Below, in pieces: positions 1 through 7,797 of a stretch of 36,591 nt of DNA. Each line of letters begins with the position of its first letter. Position 1 is the first letter of the stretch. A program made the translations under genes and the position numbers. Source of the stretch: Nostoc parmelioides FACHB-3921. Lineage in GTDB: Bacteria; Cyanobacteriota; Cyanobacteriia; Cyanobacteriales; Nostocaceae. The stretch covers positions 1-36,591 of the forward strand of contig NZ_JACJQL010000057.1 in assembly GCF_014696625.1 (NCBI RefSeq), written 5' to 3'. The notes under the pieces are model-generated. The model ran no database searches. It was not told where the DNA came from and was given only the letters and a program-made list of their open reading frames with translations.

Positions 1-68
1 ATTCTTCCCAAGTTATTGTGTTGTTACAATGCTTTTTCGTTCCATATTTTATCTGCTAAAAATTTTAA

Positions 69-83
69 TGATAATGATAATCG
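69..83. promoter_or_regulatory. Fur/Zur-like box (imperfect)
   Basis: Positions 70-82 match the first 13 bases of the classical Fur box (GATAATGATAATC) without a mismatch. Read as a 7-1-7 Zur-type palindrome, 69-83 has a perfect left half (TGATAAT) and a right half with two mismatches. An opposing half site (ATTATCA type) lies at 138-145, on the far side of a GC-rich hairpin. The regulated gene would be to the left of the window, on the minus strand. The motif match is seen directly; function is inference. Confidence 0.35.
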
Positions 84-90
84 AAAAGAG

Positions 91-125
91 GGGGGAGGAG
101 GCGAGCGTCGCTCGCCTCCTCCCCC
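91..125. repeat. Perfect 17-bp inverted repeat, GC-rich hairpin
   Basis: Bases 91-107 are the exact reverse complement of 109-125 around position 108, giving a very stable hairpin (GGGGGAGGAGGCGAGCG arm). It sits downstream of the minus-strand small gene that ends at 208 and is flanked by Fur/Zur-like half sites. There is no T-run directly after either arm, so a simple Rho-independent terminator is not clear; a TTTTT run follows at 146-150. It may be a terminator or a dispersed repeat. Confidence 0.6.
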
Positions 126-207
126 TCCCCACCACATGATTATCATTTTTATTTAGATAAGTTTAAGTATTTTAGCTCATTGACAAAATACACTTTAATC
201 TAACCCC

Positions 208-408
208 TCACGAGTGCGGCTGCTGTGTGTCTTCCTGTGACGTATTGGCTAACAAGGGCAGCTTATTTTTCTGGCGCAGCTTGGCGATTAACTCGTTACT
301 TTTTTCTAATGCTGCTTCCCCCAGCTTTTCGCCTGTTTTTTCTAAAGCCTTAGTTAAAACTATAGTAGCGATCGCAGTTCCTACGGCTGTTAAGGTTACT
401 GGTTCCAT
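208..408 (-). CDS. 66-aa hypothetical alpha-helical protein
   Basis: This small protein begins MEPVTLTAVGTAIATIVLTK, a hydrophobic stretch (about residues 5-20) followed by an amphipathic, charged helix (EKTGEKLGEAALEKSNELIAKLRQK, about 22-47 as two shorter runs) and a polar tail. I recall a similar N-terminal segment in longer cyanobacterial proteins, where it precedes effector or repeat domains. This copy may therefore be a stand-alone version or a shortened paralogue; that is family memory, not something proven here. The ATG at 406-408 has no clear Shine-Dalgarno sequence. The stop is TGA. Its function is unknown. Confidence 0.6.
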   Translation of the reverse strand: MEPVTLTAVGTAIATIVLTKALEKTGEKLGEAALEKSNELIAKLRQKNKLPLLANTSQEDTQQPHS

Positions 409-714
409 AAGTTAATAACAATAATACGAGATTATACTTATGTTCCTCAGTTTAGCGCATTAAGAAACGTCGAGTCCGGAACCTGACCCCAACCCCTTCC
501 CTACAAGGGCTACTCTGTACACACATCTTTGTGCTGGGTGCAAAATGTGGTTTGATCCCCCTAAATCCCCCTTAAACAGGGGGACTTTGATTCTATTCCC
601 CCCTTTTTTAAGGGGGGCTAGGGGGGATCAAAACGTTATGGGGCTAGGTTATTAGACTTGTGTATACACCGTAGCCGCGTCGGGGAGAGGTTTGGAGAGG
701 GGTTCTTAATTTCG
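409..714. other. Intergenic region with an inverted repeat
   Basis: No gene is visible. The centre holds the inverted repeat at 551-632. The flanks contain short sequence blocks (TGTACACA near 516 and TGTATACACCGTAG near 661) of the kind scattered through Nostoc genomes. It separates the small gene at 208-408 from the 3' end of the copper ATPase gene on the same strand. Confidence 0.6.
551..632. repeat. TTTGATCCCCC-type inverted repeat
   Basis: The left end reads TTTGATCCCCCTAAAT and the right end is its near reverse complement (CTAGGGGGGATCAAA). An internal second inverted pair (CCCCCTTAAA and TTTAAGGGGGG) makes a cruciform-like structure. This layout matches a repeat family common in intergenic regions of filamentous cyanobacteria, probably a non-autonomous palindromic element. 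The arms are seen directly; family membership is recalled. Confidence 0.6.
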
Positions 715-3186
715 CTACCGATGAGCTAACCGACGCAATAACAGAGAGTTAGTCACCACACTAACTGAGCTAAATGCCATCAGTGCAGCCGCGCCGGAAG
801 GACTGAGGACAAAACCCCAGTTGGGAAGCAGAACACCTGCGGCTAGAGGTATACCAACGGTGTTGTATGCGAAAGCCCAAAATAGATTTTGGCGGATTTT
901 GTTGAAGGTGGCGCGGCTGAGGTGAATTGATTCCACAACATCGCTAATGCGATCGCGCACTAAGACAATCTGTGCAGTTTCCATTGCTACATCTGTACCT
1001 GAGTGTAAGGCAATGCCTACGTCTGCTTGAGATAAAGCCGGGGCATCGTTGATACCATCGCCAACCATTGCCACTTTCGCCGCAGATTTTGTTTGTAGTT
1101 CCTGAATAAAGGCGGCTTTTTTGGCGGGAGGAATACCAGCCATGACATCAGCGCTATCTATCCCTAATTGCTTGGCTATGGCGTGCGCTGCTTCTGGGCG
1201 ATCGCCACTTAGCAGTATTACCCTTAAACCCATCTGGCGCAATTTGTCTACTGTAGTTTGGGCATCTGGTCTGGTAGTATCTTGTACACCAATCAATCCC
1301 GCCAAACTCTCCCCAACTGCCACACCAACCACGGTTTTACCCTGGATGGCTAGCTTTTGCGCTTCCTGTTGAGCAGTTTCACTCAAAGTAATTCCATGCC
1401 AACTCAACCAATCCCCGTTACCTAACAGCACAGTTTGACCGTCAACGACAGCAGAAACACCCATTCCTGGTTCAGTATGGAAGTCTACAGCCTCTGGAAT
1501 CGATAACTGTTGCTGTTGTGCAGCTTGCTGAATCGCTCTAGCTAAGGGGTGATGTGTGCCGCTTTCCACTGCGGCTGCTAGTTGTATGAGGGAGTGAGAG
1601 GGGTGTAGGGGTGTAGGGGTGTGGGGGTGTGGGGGTGTAGGGGAAAGACTTCTGTCCTGTTTGGCTGTGAAGCCTATTTCATCGGGAGTGTCTTCTGCAA
1701 ATACAAGACAATCGGTGACAACGGGATTACCTGTGGTCAGAGTGCCGGTTTTATCAAAAACTACGGTGTCTAGCTGATGTGCTTTTTCTAAAACATCGCC
1801 ACCTTTGATTAATAAACCCCGTTCTGCACCTATACCTGTGCCTACCAGAATCGCTGTAGGTGTGGCTAGTCCCAAGGCACAGGGACAGGCGACGACCATG
1901 ACGGCGATCGCTAGTTTTAAACTAATTAAGAGTGGGGAGTTGTTGGTAATATGGGCGGCATGGCTCATCATCATTTCCATACCACCACCGGATACGGTGA
2001 TATCTGGCCAAATGTGAGTACCAAAGCAGTACCAGAAGATGAATGTTAATAAAGATGCTGTTAATATGCCGTAGGTAAAGTAACCTGCTACTGTATCGGC
2101 TAATTTTTGGATTGGGGCTTTGCGAGTTTGGGCTGCTTCTACCAAGGCGACGATGTGGGCGAGGGTGGTATCATTGCCTGTACGGGTGGCTTGGATAGCG
2201 ATCGCCCCTGATTGGTTAATCGTTCCAGCTGTGACTATATCCCCCGCTTGCTTCATTACCGGCACAGCTTCCCCAGTCAACATCGACTCATCTAAGGTTG
2301 TCTGTCCAAAACGTATCTCGCCATCCACAGGGATTTTATCACCCGGTAATACTTGCAACCATTCTCCCACCTTCACCTGTTCAGCCGGGATTTCTACAGT
2401 ATTTGCTCCCAGTCCAATCTTGTCTGGGTCTGGGTTAGCAATCAATCGTGCTACTTGTGGTTGCAGTGCTAGCAATTGTCTAAATGCTGCCGCCGCCTTA
2501 CCTCTGGCTTGTTGTTCTAAGGTTCTGCCCAACAAAATAAAGCCTAGCATCATCACTGGTTCATCAAAAAAGCACTCCCAACCCATTTGCGGAAACAACA
2601 ACGCCACCACACTGGCTGTGTAGGCTGTCAGCGTTCCCAATCCCACCAAAGTATTCATATTAGGTGCATTCCGCCGCCAACCAAGCCACCCATCAACCAA
2701 AATAGGGCGACCGGGAATTAGTAAGGCAACTGTTGCTAGTCCAAAGTGGAACCAAATGTTATTTAATATGGGCAGAATTGAATTGCCAATGTTGCCCAAA
2801 TGCCCGATCCCCGAAAAGACCAGCAGCACAGCAGCAATCATTAACTGCCGGAATGCTGCCTGCATTTGTTGGCGTTGTCTTGCGGCTGAGTCTTCTATTG
2901 TTGATTCACTTGCCTTACTGTTGGCTTTTCGCGGTTGAGTAGGAAATCCGGCAGATGTCAATCGTTGTGCCAACATATCTGGATCTACCAGACCGACTTC
3001 CGACTCTACCACCGCTACCTCTGTAGCCAAATTCACGCAGGCGTTCTTCACACCTGAATATTGAGTGAGCTGTCGCTCTACTGCCTTTACACACCCAGCA
3101 CACTTCATCCCTCCGACATCCAGAATAATTTTCTCTAGTGTGGGGGTTAGTTCTGGGTCAAGCTGAGTTTGTGGGACAAGTTGCAT
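715..3186 (-). CDS. ctaA: Copper-transporting P1B-type ATPase (CtaA-like)
   Basis: This 823-residue membrane pump moves Cu(I) using ATP. The N-terminal heavy-metal domain has GGMKCAGCV with C29 and C32. The core has the LTGEAVP actuator loop (E306), the Cu(I)-type CPC site in the membrane (C434-P-C436), the phosphorylated Asp D478 in DKTGTLT, an HP motif in SGTHHPLARAI, and GDGINDAP (D710, D714). The GGMKCAGCV N-terminus is closer to CtaA, the cyanobacterial importer feeding plastocyanin and cytochrome oxidase, than to the thylakoid pump PacS; that choice is inference. An odd proline/histidine-rich segment, about residues 512-533, lies between the phosphorylation site and the HP motif and is encoded by a tandem octamer repeat. 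It is alone on its strand, with no obvious operon partner. Confidence 0.92.
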   Translation of the reverse strand: MQLVPQTQLDPELTPTLEKIILDVGGMKCAGCVKAVERQLTQYSGVKNACVNLATEVAVVESEVGLVDPDMLAQRLTSAGFPTQPRKANSKASESTIEDSAARQRQQMQAAFRQLMIAAVLLVFSGIGHLGNIGNSILPILNNIWFHFGLATVALLIPGRPILVDGWLGWRRNAPNMNTLVGLGTLTAYTASVVALLFPQMGWECFFDEPVMMLGFILLGRTLEQQARGKAAAAFRQLLALQPQVARLIANPDPDKIGLGANTVEIPAEQVKVGEWLQVLPGDKIPVDGEIRFGQTTLDESMLTGEAVPVMKQAGDIVTAGTINQSGAIAIQATRTGNDTTLAHIVALVEAAQTRKAPIQKLADTVAGYFTYGILTASLLTFIFWYCFGTHIWPDITVSGGGMEMMMSHAAHITNNSPLLISLKLAIAVMVVACPCALGLATPTAILVGTGIGAERGLLIKGGDVLEKAHQLDTVVFDKTGTLTTGNPVVTDCLVFAEDTPDEIGFTAKQDRSLSPTPPHPHTPTPLHPSHSLIQLAAAVESGTHHPLARAIQQAAQQQQLSIPEAVDFHTEPGMGVSAVVDGQTVLLGNGDWLSWHGITLSETAQQEAQKLAIQGKTVVGVAVGESLAGLIGVQDTTRPDAQTTVDKLRQMGLRVILLSGDRPEAAHAIAKQLGIDSADVMAGIPPAKKAAFIQELQTKSAAKVAMVGDGINDAPALSQADVGIALHSGTDVAMETAQIVLVRDRISDVVESIHLSRATFNKIRQNLFWAFAYNTVGIPLAAGVLLPNWGFVLSPSGAAALMAFSSVSVVTNSLLLRRLAHR
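1599..1643. repeat. Octanucleotide tandem repeat inside the ATPase gene
   Basis: About 5.6 copies of an 8-bp unit (AGGGGTGT with A/G variation; CCCCTACA-like on the coding strand) occur within the ctaA-like reading frame. The encoded stretch is TPPHPHTPTPLHP, low complexity and lying in the nucleotide-binding region. The same unit type recurs in intergenic DNA at 3738-3768, so this looks like a repeat that expanded or inserted in a gene without breaking the frame. Confidence 0.85.
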
Positions 3187-3513
3187 GGCAAGTGTTGAGA
3201 TTCGCTACGAAGATTAGACACTTGATGATAAGCATCTCTACTTCGAGCGTAGGCGAAATTTTGAACTATGACTGATCGTCATTACCATTTATTTTATTAA
3301 GATGTGGCACTCATCTCACGTTTTTGGGTCTGGAAATGGACAAAATGAGTCTGAAGCTCATCCCATCCCCTTCTAGGGATGGGATTTAACATTGACGGTT
3401 GACGGTTAACAGTCATCAGTCAGCAGTTAACAGTGGCGGGATGGCTATCCCTCCTACCACTTGCAGGGAGTGGTTTACTGTCGCCTTCGATGAGTAATCA
3501 GGAGTATTTAGTG
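3187..3513. other. Intergenic region with hairpin and heptamer repeats
   Basis: No gene is visible. It contains a 10-bp-stem hairpin at 3360-3385 (ATCCCATCCC, six-base loop, GGGATGGGAT) and a run of TGACGGTTAAC/CAGTCAGCAG-like short repeats at 3391-3434, of the type called STRR in cyanobacteria. The promoter of the ATPase gene should lie next to 3187, but I cannot point to a convincing box. Confidence 0.5.
3360..3385. repeat. Hairpin, 10-bp stem
   Basis: The arms 3360-3369 and 3376-3385 are perfectly complementary with a six-base loop. It lies between the small gene ending at 3514 and the ATPase gene, both read leftwards, so it could end transcription of the small gene, but there is no U-run on the minus strand. 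A dispersed palindromic repeat is equally possible. Confidence 0.5.
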
Positions 3514-3684
3514 TTAATTACGACTAAGTTTTGTTGTATTTACGTAGGCGATCGCTGCCACTTGCACTGGTATAAAGGCAATCAGGCTTTTCCAGAAATA
3601 GTGAATTTCTAAGTTAGACATAGCACTGAAATACCCCACACCCACCAACAGGCACATAGCCCAAATCATGTGTTTCCGTTTCAT
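3514..3684 (-). CDS. 56-aa small two-helix membrane protein
   Basis: An ATG at 3682-3684 opens a 56-codon frame ending in TAA. The product starts MKRKHMIWAMCLLVGVGYF, a short basic head and a first hydrophobic helix (about residues 7-22). It then has a polar loop (SNLEIHYFWK) and a second helix (about 33-48) ending TTKLSRN. Basic residues at both ends with two helices fit a small inner- or thylakoid-membrane protein. The frame contains a HIP1 octamer near 3550, as genes here often do. No good Shine-Dalgarno sequence precedes it. The function is unknown. Support is the length of open frame with membrane-like composition in a 680-bp gap; it could still be chance. Confidence 0.5.
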   Translation of the reverse strand: MKRKHMIWAMCLLVGVGYFSAMSNLEIHYFWKSLIAFIPVQVAAIAYVNTTKLSRN

Positions 3685-3737
3685 GATCAGTATACTTATT
3701 GATTAAGAATTACGCACCCAGTTTGTCTGTTGAGACT

Positions 3738-3768
3738 GGGTGTAAGGGTGTAAGGGTGTAAGGGTGTA
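3738..3768. repeat. Octanucleotide tandem repeat (GGGTGTAA)n
   Basis: Four copies of GGGTGTAA (the last ending GGGTGTA) lie between the 56-aa gene and the TM2 gene. It is the same 8-bp family as the array inside the copper ATPase gene. Confidence 0.8.
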
Positions 3769-3866
3769 GAGGAAACAACTAATAATTAAGTCAAGATACC
3801 ATATCAATACTGTTCTTCTCCTAACCCCTACACCCCTATAGCCCTACTCTCTTGAAAATGACTAAT

Positions 3867-4142
3867 TTAAAACCAACTCTGTTTATTCACTAAATAAGTA
3901 TTGACAAATTCTTCAGGAGTTTTGTTTAAGTAGATCATACCTTCAATTAATCCTACTAGTTGCATAATTAACAAGGTAATTCCATAGGAAAAAGAACCAC
4001 CAACTAAGGTGATCACTAACATAACAAACCCTTCGGCGGCATAGCCTAAAATAAATTTGTGAATACCAAAGCCACCAAAAATAATGCCACAGTAACCAGC
4101 TAGTAATTGTTTGTTGGTTTGAGTAGGGTTGAGATTTGCCAT
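3867..4142 (-). CDS. TM2-domain membrane protein
   Basis: This 91-residue protein is a small TM2 family member. It has a polar N-terminus (MANLNPTQTNKQ), a first helix GYCGIIFGGFGIHKFILGY with the family's glycine/histidine/lysine turn (about residues 16-35), and a second helix (about 39-60). The short tail is ENVLT-like and polar (EEFVNTYLVNKQSWF). TM2 proteins sit in membranes; their bacterial role is poorly known. The start is supported by a strong AGGAG at 4152-4156 (minus strand), nine bases before the ATG. It is a single-gene unit with a long AT-rich region upstream. Confidence 0.85.
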   Translation of the reverse strand: MANLNPTQTNKQLLAGYCGIIFGGFGIHKFILGYAAEGFVMLVITLVGGSFSYGITLLIMQLVGLIEGMIYLNKTPEEFVNTYLVNKQSWF

Positions 4143-4757
4143 AGGTAGGTTACTCCTAAAAAAAATAGTATAAAATTGCAGTTTTGATTGTAATTATTTC
4201 TCAAAAATATATTCACCCAGTAAACATATTTTTACTTAGTTATTAGTTAATTTTTTACTATGCTGCCAGACAATAGCCATTTTTAAATTACATAATCACT
4301 TGTATGGATTGTTAACTGCTGACAGTCAACTGCCAACACGAAAAAATATGCAGATTAAATGTCTGACAGCTTATGTAACATCTTTATCATATGAGACATT
4401 GCCTGATTTTATAGTGTTCCTAACATAGCTAGATATAATGCCAATCACATAAACTAAAACATAAGTATTACAGTATTTTGAGAAAAATTAATCTTTCGAG
4501 AGAATTAATTCACATTAGTCAGTGAAAATGCTTGTAATATATCACTTTCTACAGGTACATCAGTGTTATCTCCGGATTTTTTGGAGATTGTTACAAGTAA
4601 GAAGATAATCTCTCATAGAAATTACCTTTGTTTGGTATAGTATCAAATCAATGATTCAGCCAAAACTAAGTCATCTAACTACTGATGGGGAGAGATATAA
4701 CTTAGATCTTTATTTAGTTGTCAGCTGCTGTAGAGTCAGGTGAGGATTGAAAGGGTA

Positions 4758-4852
4758 ATACCAATTCAAAATTCAAAATTCAAAATTAAGAATCAAGAGA
4801 GGACAAGCGTTTGGGGTTGTACATCTGTCAAATTCTTTTTTCAAATTGGTAT
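4758..4852. repeat. Small MITE-like element with ATACCAATT ends
   Basis: The ends are perfect 9-bp inverted repeats (ATACCAATT at 4758-4766, AATTGGTAT at 4844-4852). Just inside the left end are three copies of the octamer AATTCAAA (4763-4787), partly complementary to TTCTTTTTTCAAATT near the right end. About 95 bp, with no coding capacity. Such ATACCAATT-bounded elements are, from memory, very common in Nostoc and Anabaena genomes. Confidence 0.6.
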
Positions 4853-4959
4853 AAGTTAATGAATAACTATGTCTATTTATCCAGATGATACTCAAAGTCC
4901 ACCCAGAGTTTTGTAATCTATTTAACAATATTCGTCGGAATAGTTTTTTACGTCATGTA

Positions 4960-5162
4960 GGGTGCGTCAGTGAGATAGGAGCTAACTATAAGCTGTTACG
5001 CATTTAAATTGTATATTTCGCACTCAGGTTGTCAAAAGTCCACAGTCCACAGTCCAAGCTAGCCTTTAACTCTGGACTCTTGACTATGGACAGCCCTGAC
5101 GCAAGAGTATTCGATTTAGGTGCATATCACCTTACTCAGACATTATTCATCCTGACGCACCC
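4960..5162. mobile_element. MITE-like element with GGGTGCGTCAG terminal repeats
   Basis: Perfect 11-bp terminal inverted repeats (GGGTGCGTCAG at 4960-4970 and CTGACGCACCC at 5152-5162) bound about 200 bp of non-coding DNA. Inside are short AGTCCAC tandem units. The size and ends fit a non-autonomous miniature transposable element. No clear target-site duplication is visible. Confidence 0.5.
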
Positions 5163-5186
5163 AAGCAAACCATCTATTGCAGATAA

Positions 5187-6773
5187 CTAATTACTACTAC
5201 CTAAGAGAAACAGACTGAGTAGTGTGCCACTATTCCAGAGACTATGGAGAAGTATAGGAGCCAGGAGGTTACGAGATCGCGTGTATACTACTCCTAAAAC
5301 GATACCTAAAGCAGTGAGTGGCAGAATTTCTGACAAACTGAGGTGGGCGACGGCAAACAATACCGCACTGGCGATGATTGCTCCCCAAACGGGGATGTAA
5401 CGAGTCAATGAAGGTAATAAGAACCCACGAAACAGTACTTCTTCAAATAAAGGGGCGGCGATCGCAGCTGTCACGTAAAATATACCTAATGCTGTAAAGT
5501 CTTGGCTTTCTAGTGCCAGTTGTAATAGAGGATTGCTACCACCTTGTCCTTGCCATAACTGTTGATTAATCAAAGACACAATCACAACTATTGGTAAGGC
5601 TGCACAATAACCACCTAGTCCCCAGAGAAACCAATTATCTCGCAGGCGGAAACGAAACCAATATTGGGGTAACGGGAAAAAACGTTTAATCGAGAAATAT
5701 AAAACTGACAACGCGCCTGATGCTACTAATAGATAACTGATGAGGACGGAAACGGCTTGTAGTCTTACGTTAACTATGGGGCGAGGTATCGGGAGTAGCA
5801 CCAACAAGGAAGGAACAAAAATTTGCCCCATAAAGAAAAAGCCAACAACAAAAACCGAGAGAATTGTTTCTACATCCCAAGGTGTTGACCAAGCTAACTC
5901 AGCATTCTGACTCAACAAGGCTTCTTTTCCCTTGATCAAGCGTTGAGCAGTTAAGAAAATTAACAGTATCGTTCCTACTAACGCTGCTAGGCTAGGAACA
6001 GTGGCGATCGCCGCTAATTTAAATACAGCTTGAGCTGCTGCCTCTTGTTGTGTTGATTGAACTTCTTTTAAAGCATCTTGTCGTTGCTGGAGTTGGTAAA
6101 GCTGAATCAAGGCTGTGGAGCGAAACCAGCCTTCTAGATTATGCTGGATTAACTGTTGAGCATCGGGAAAAAGTCGCGGGGGATCACTCCATAGCCCACT
6201 CAACACCGCCGCAGTTTGCTCAATTTCTGTGCTGAGTTCTGGAGTGTCTGAAGGCTTTTGTAATTCGCTCCAAGTTTTGACGGCTGTTTGTATCTGTCCT
6301 TGCTTTGCTTGCAAAATTCCCAGTTTTAAGTCTAATTCAGCCGCAAATTTTTGCAGTTCCTGGAGGGACTTTTGTAATTGCTTTTCTTTGTCATTACGAG
6401 AAGTATTTGTGGTGGGAGGAACATCTGGTAAGGGTTTAGGCGGTGCAGGATTTTGGGATGAAGAGCGCAGTTGTGTAAGTTGGTTTTGAGTTTTCGTCAA
6501 ATTAGTTTGCACTGATTGACGGGTTTTTTCATATTCCTTGGTAGCGTTTTCCAGGGGTTTTTCCCCCAAAATTGCCTCTTGAATTACTTGGGGACTATCA
6601 TCGTTGCTATCTTCTGGTTTCCAAGCTTGTGCTTGCAGGGCAATATTGGTTTGGTATAGTTCCAAACGACTTTGAAACTGTGGTTCTTGCAAACTAACAA
6701 ATAAAGACGAAGCCGCTAAAAAAGCTGCTATCGGCGTGAGTACAAAAAATAAAACCAACCGCTTGATGGTCAT
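5187..6773 (-). CDS. CPBP-family intramembrane protease with coiled-coil N-domain
   Basis: This 528-aa protein has an N-terminal signal-anchor helix (about 7-28). A long Gln-rich coiled-coil region follows (about 70-245), then roughly eight membrane helices. The C-terminal CPBP (CAAX protease and bacteriocin-processing) domain has the catalytic set EEVLFRG (E444, E445, R449), H477 in FAVAHL, and H510/N514 in LLHSLWN. These residues form the glutamate-type intramembrane protease site (Rce1-like). The substrate is unknown; in cyanobacteria such proteins are thought to act in membrane-protein processing. The start ATG follows a GGGGGA purine run. The upstream neighbour, 136 bp away, is a secreted protein gene on the same strand. 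Length and the coiled-coil front fit a cyanobacterial subfamily, by recollection. Confidence 0.88.
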   Translation of the reverse strand: MTIKRLVLFFVLTPIAAFLAASSLFVSLQEPQFQSRLELYQTNIALQAQAWKPEDSNDDSPQVIQEAILGEKPLENATKEYEKTRQSVQTNLTKTQNQLTQLRSSSQNPAPPKPLPDVPPTTNTSRNDKEKQLQKSLQELQKFAAELDLKLGILQAKQGQIQTAVKTWSELQKPSDTPELSTEIEQTAAVLSGLWSDPPRLFPDAQQLIQHNLEGWFRSTALIQLYQLQQRQDALKEVQSTQQEAAAQAVFKLAAIATVPSLAALVGTILLIFLTAQRLIKGKEALLSQNAELAWSTPWDVETILSVFVVGFFFMGQIFVPSLLVLLPIPRPIVNVRLQAVSVLISYLLVASGALSVLYFSIKRFFPLPQYWFRFRLRDNWFLWGLGGYCAALPIVVIVSLINQQLWQGQGGSNPLLQLALESQDFTALGIFYVTAAIAAPLFEEVLFRGFLLPSLTRYIPVWGAIIASAVLFAVAHLSLSEILPLTALGIVLGVVYTRSRNLLAPILLHSLWNSGTLLSLFLLGSSN

Positions 6774-6909
6774 TTATCCCCCTTTGACAAACCAGTAGGG
6801 ATCTAACTCCCCTTAGGAATTATCGCAAGAAAAAGTAATAGGTGGATAGATTCGATCAATAAGATTGGCGTGAATAACTCTATAGATACATGGATTGACG
6901 AAAACCCTC

Positions 6910-7632
6910 TCAAGATTTGCCTAAAACTTTGGGATCTAAAATGATTTGGGAACCAGACTGATTGACGTGATAAACCCAAGATTGATTCCCCACTCGTACC
7001 ACTACTTCCCAACCTTGGACTGGTCTATATTCTTTGGTGCAGATTTCCCCAAAGTTGAACTCACAGGGGTTCCCAAAGGTTCTGCGTGTCACTTTGGTGA
7101 TTTCTATGTTCCTTCTAGGTACACGAGAACGTCTAGCAGCATCAGTGAGAATATTATTAGCGATCGCTCGCGGTAGTTGGCTATTTTCGCCTACATTAGC
7201 TTTAGGATCAAGGACTATTTGGGAGCCAGACTGATTGACGTGATAAATCCAAGATTGATTCTGCACTCGCACAACTACTTCCCAACCTTGGACTGGTCGA
7301 TATTCTTTGGTGCAGATTTCCCCAAAGTTGAACTCGCAGGGATTCCCAAAGGTTCTGCGCGTGGCTTGAGTGATTCTTAAATTAGTGACTCTGATTCCAG
7401 AACGTCGGGAAGCATCATTGAGTACTGCTTTAGCGATGTCACGAGGTAGACGATTCTGAGAGTTTTGAGATAGTTCTATAGATTCTGTTGCTGGTGTAGC
7501 TGTAGCCCTGTAGTCACCAGCCAAACCGAGTCCAGAAGATAGCAGGCTGGTTAACGCTAGAGTCAAAACTAACTTTTTAGCGAACTGATGATGTCTGTTA
7601 ATTACAGGGGGTAATTCAATGATGGGTTTCAT
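6910..7632 (-). CDS. Secreted protein with two near-identical cysteine-pair domains
   Basis: I prefer the ATG at 7630-7632 over a GTG 17 codons upstream because AAGAGG precedes it by about five bases and it exposes a clean signal peptide (KKLVLTLALTSLLSSGLGLA, about residues 19-38). The 240-aa product then carries two copies of an ~84-residue unit (about 61-144 and 152-235). The last 54 residues of each unit are identical at 51 positions (TRRTFGNPCEFNFGEICTKE and the following stretch), each with a C-x7-C pair (C99/C107, C190/C198) probably disulphide-bonded outside the cytoplasm. I do not recognise a named domain. The high similarity points to recent duplication or gene conversion. It is upstream of the CPBP protease gene on the same strand and might share a transcript with it. 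Confidence 0.8.
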   Translation of the reverse strand: MKPIIELPPVINRHHQFAKKLVLTLALTSLLSSGLGLAGDYRATATPATESIELSQNSQNRLPRDIAKAVLNDASRRSGIRVTNLRITQATRRTFGNPCEFNFGEICTKEYRPVQGWEVVVRVQNQSWIYHVNQSGSQIVLDPKANVGENSQLPRAIANNILTDAARRSRVPRRNIEITKVTRRTFGNPCEFNFGEICTKEYRPVQGWEVVVRVGNQSWVYHVNQSGSQIILDPKVLGKS

Positions 7633-7797
7633 AAAACCTCTTGATATGATTCGTATCTTGACTAAAAGACGAATAATAAACACCTAATGGCTATCTAGTT
7701 TCATAAAAATCATTAATTATTGAAGACTTTTTGGACAAAGCACATTACCCGCTTGTTGCCTCCCCTACTTAAGATGGACTTTATGAATAGTCTCTAA

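Larger units (their letters stand above)
4143..5186. other. Long intergenic region with two repeat elements
   Basis: I find no convincing gene in this 1044-bp stretch. It carries the promoter side of the TM2 gene at its left end, a small ATACCAATT-bounded repeat (4758-4852) and a larger GGGTGCGTCAG-bounded element (4960-5162). It also has a short tandem block of AGTCCAC units near 5036-5063. A 15-codon ATG frame at 4869 is too short to credit. Confidence 0.6.

Noticed and set aside
2120..2623. Plus-strand 167-codon frame opposite the copper ATPase gene
   Set aside because: It is antisense to a clearly coding ATPase with all family motifs; its own translation shows no recognisable domain and the composition is a mirror of the opposite frame.
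4869..4916. 15-codon frame starting ATG at 4869
   Set aside because: Too short, no ribosome site and no family match; likely chance.
6803..7012. Minus-strand 69-codon frame overlapping the secreted cysteine-pair gene
   Set aside because: It overlaps the 3' end of that gene in another frame, and its translation is rich in Ser/Leu/Phe without family features.
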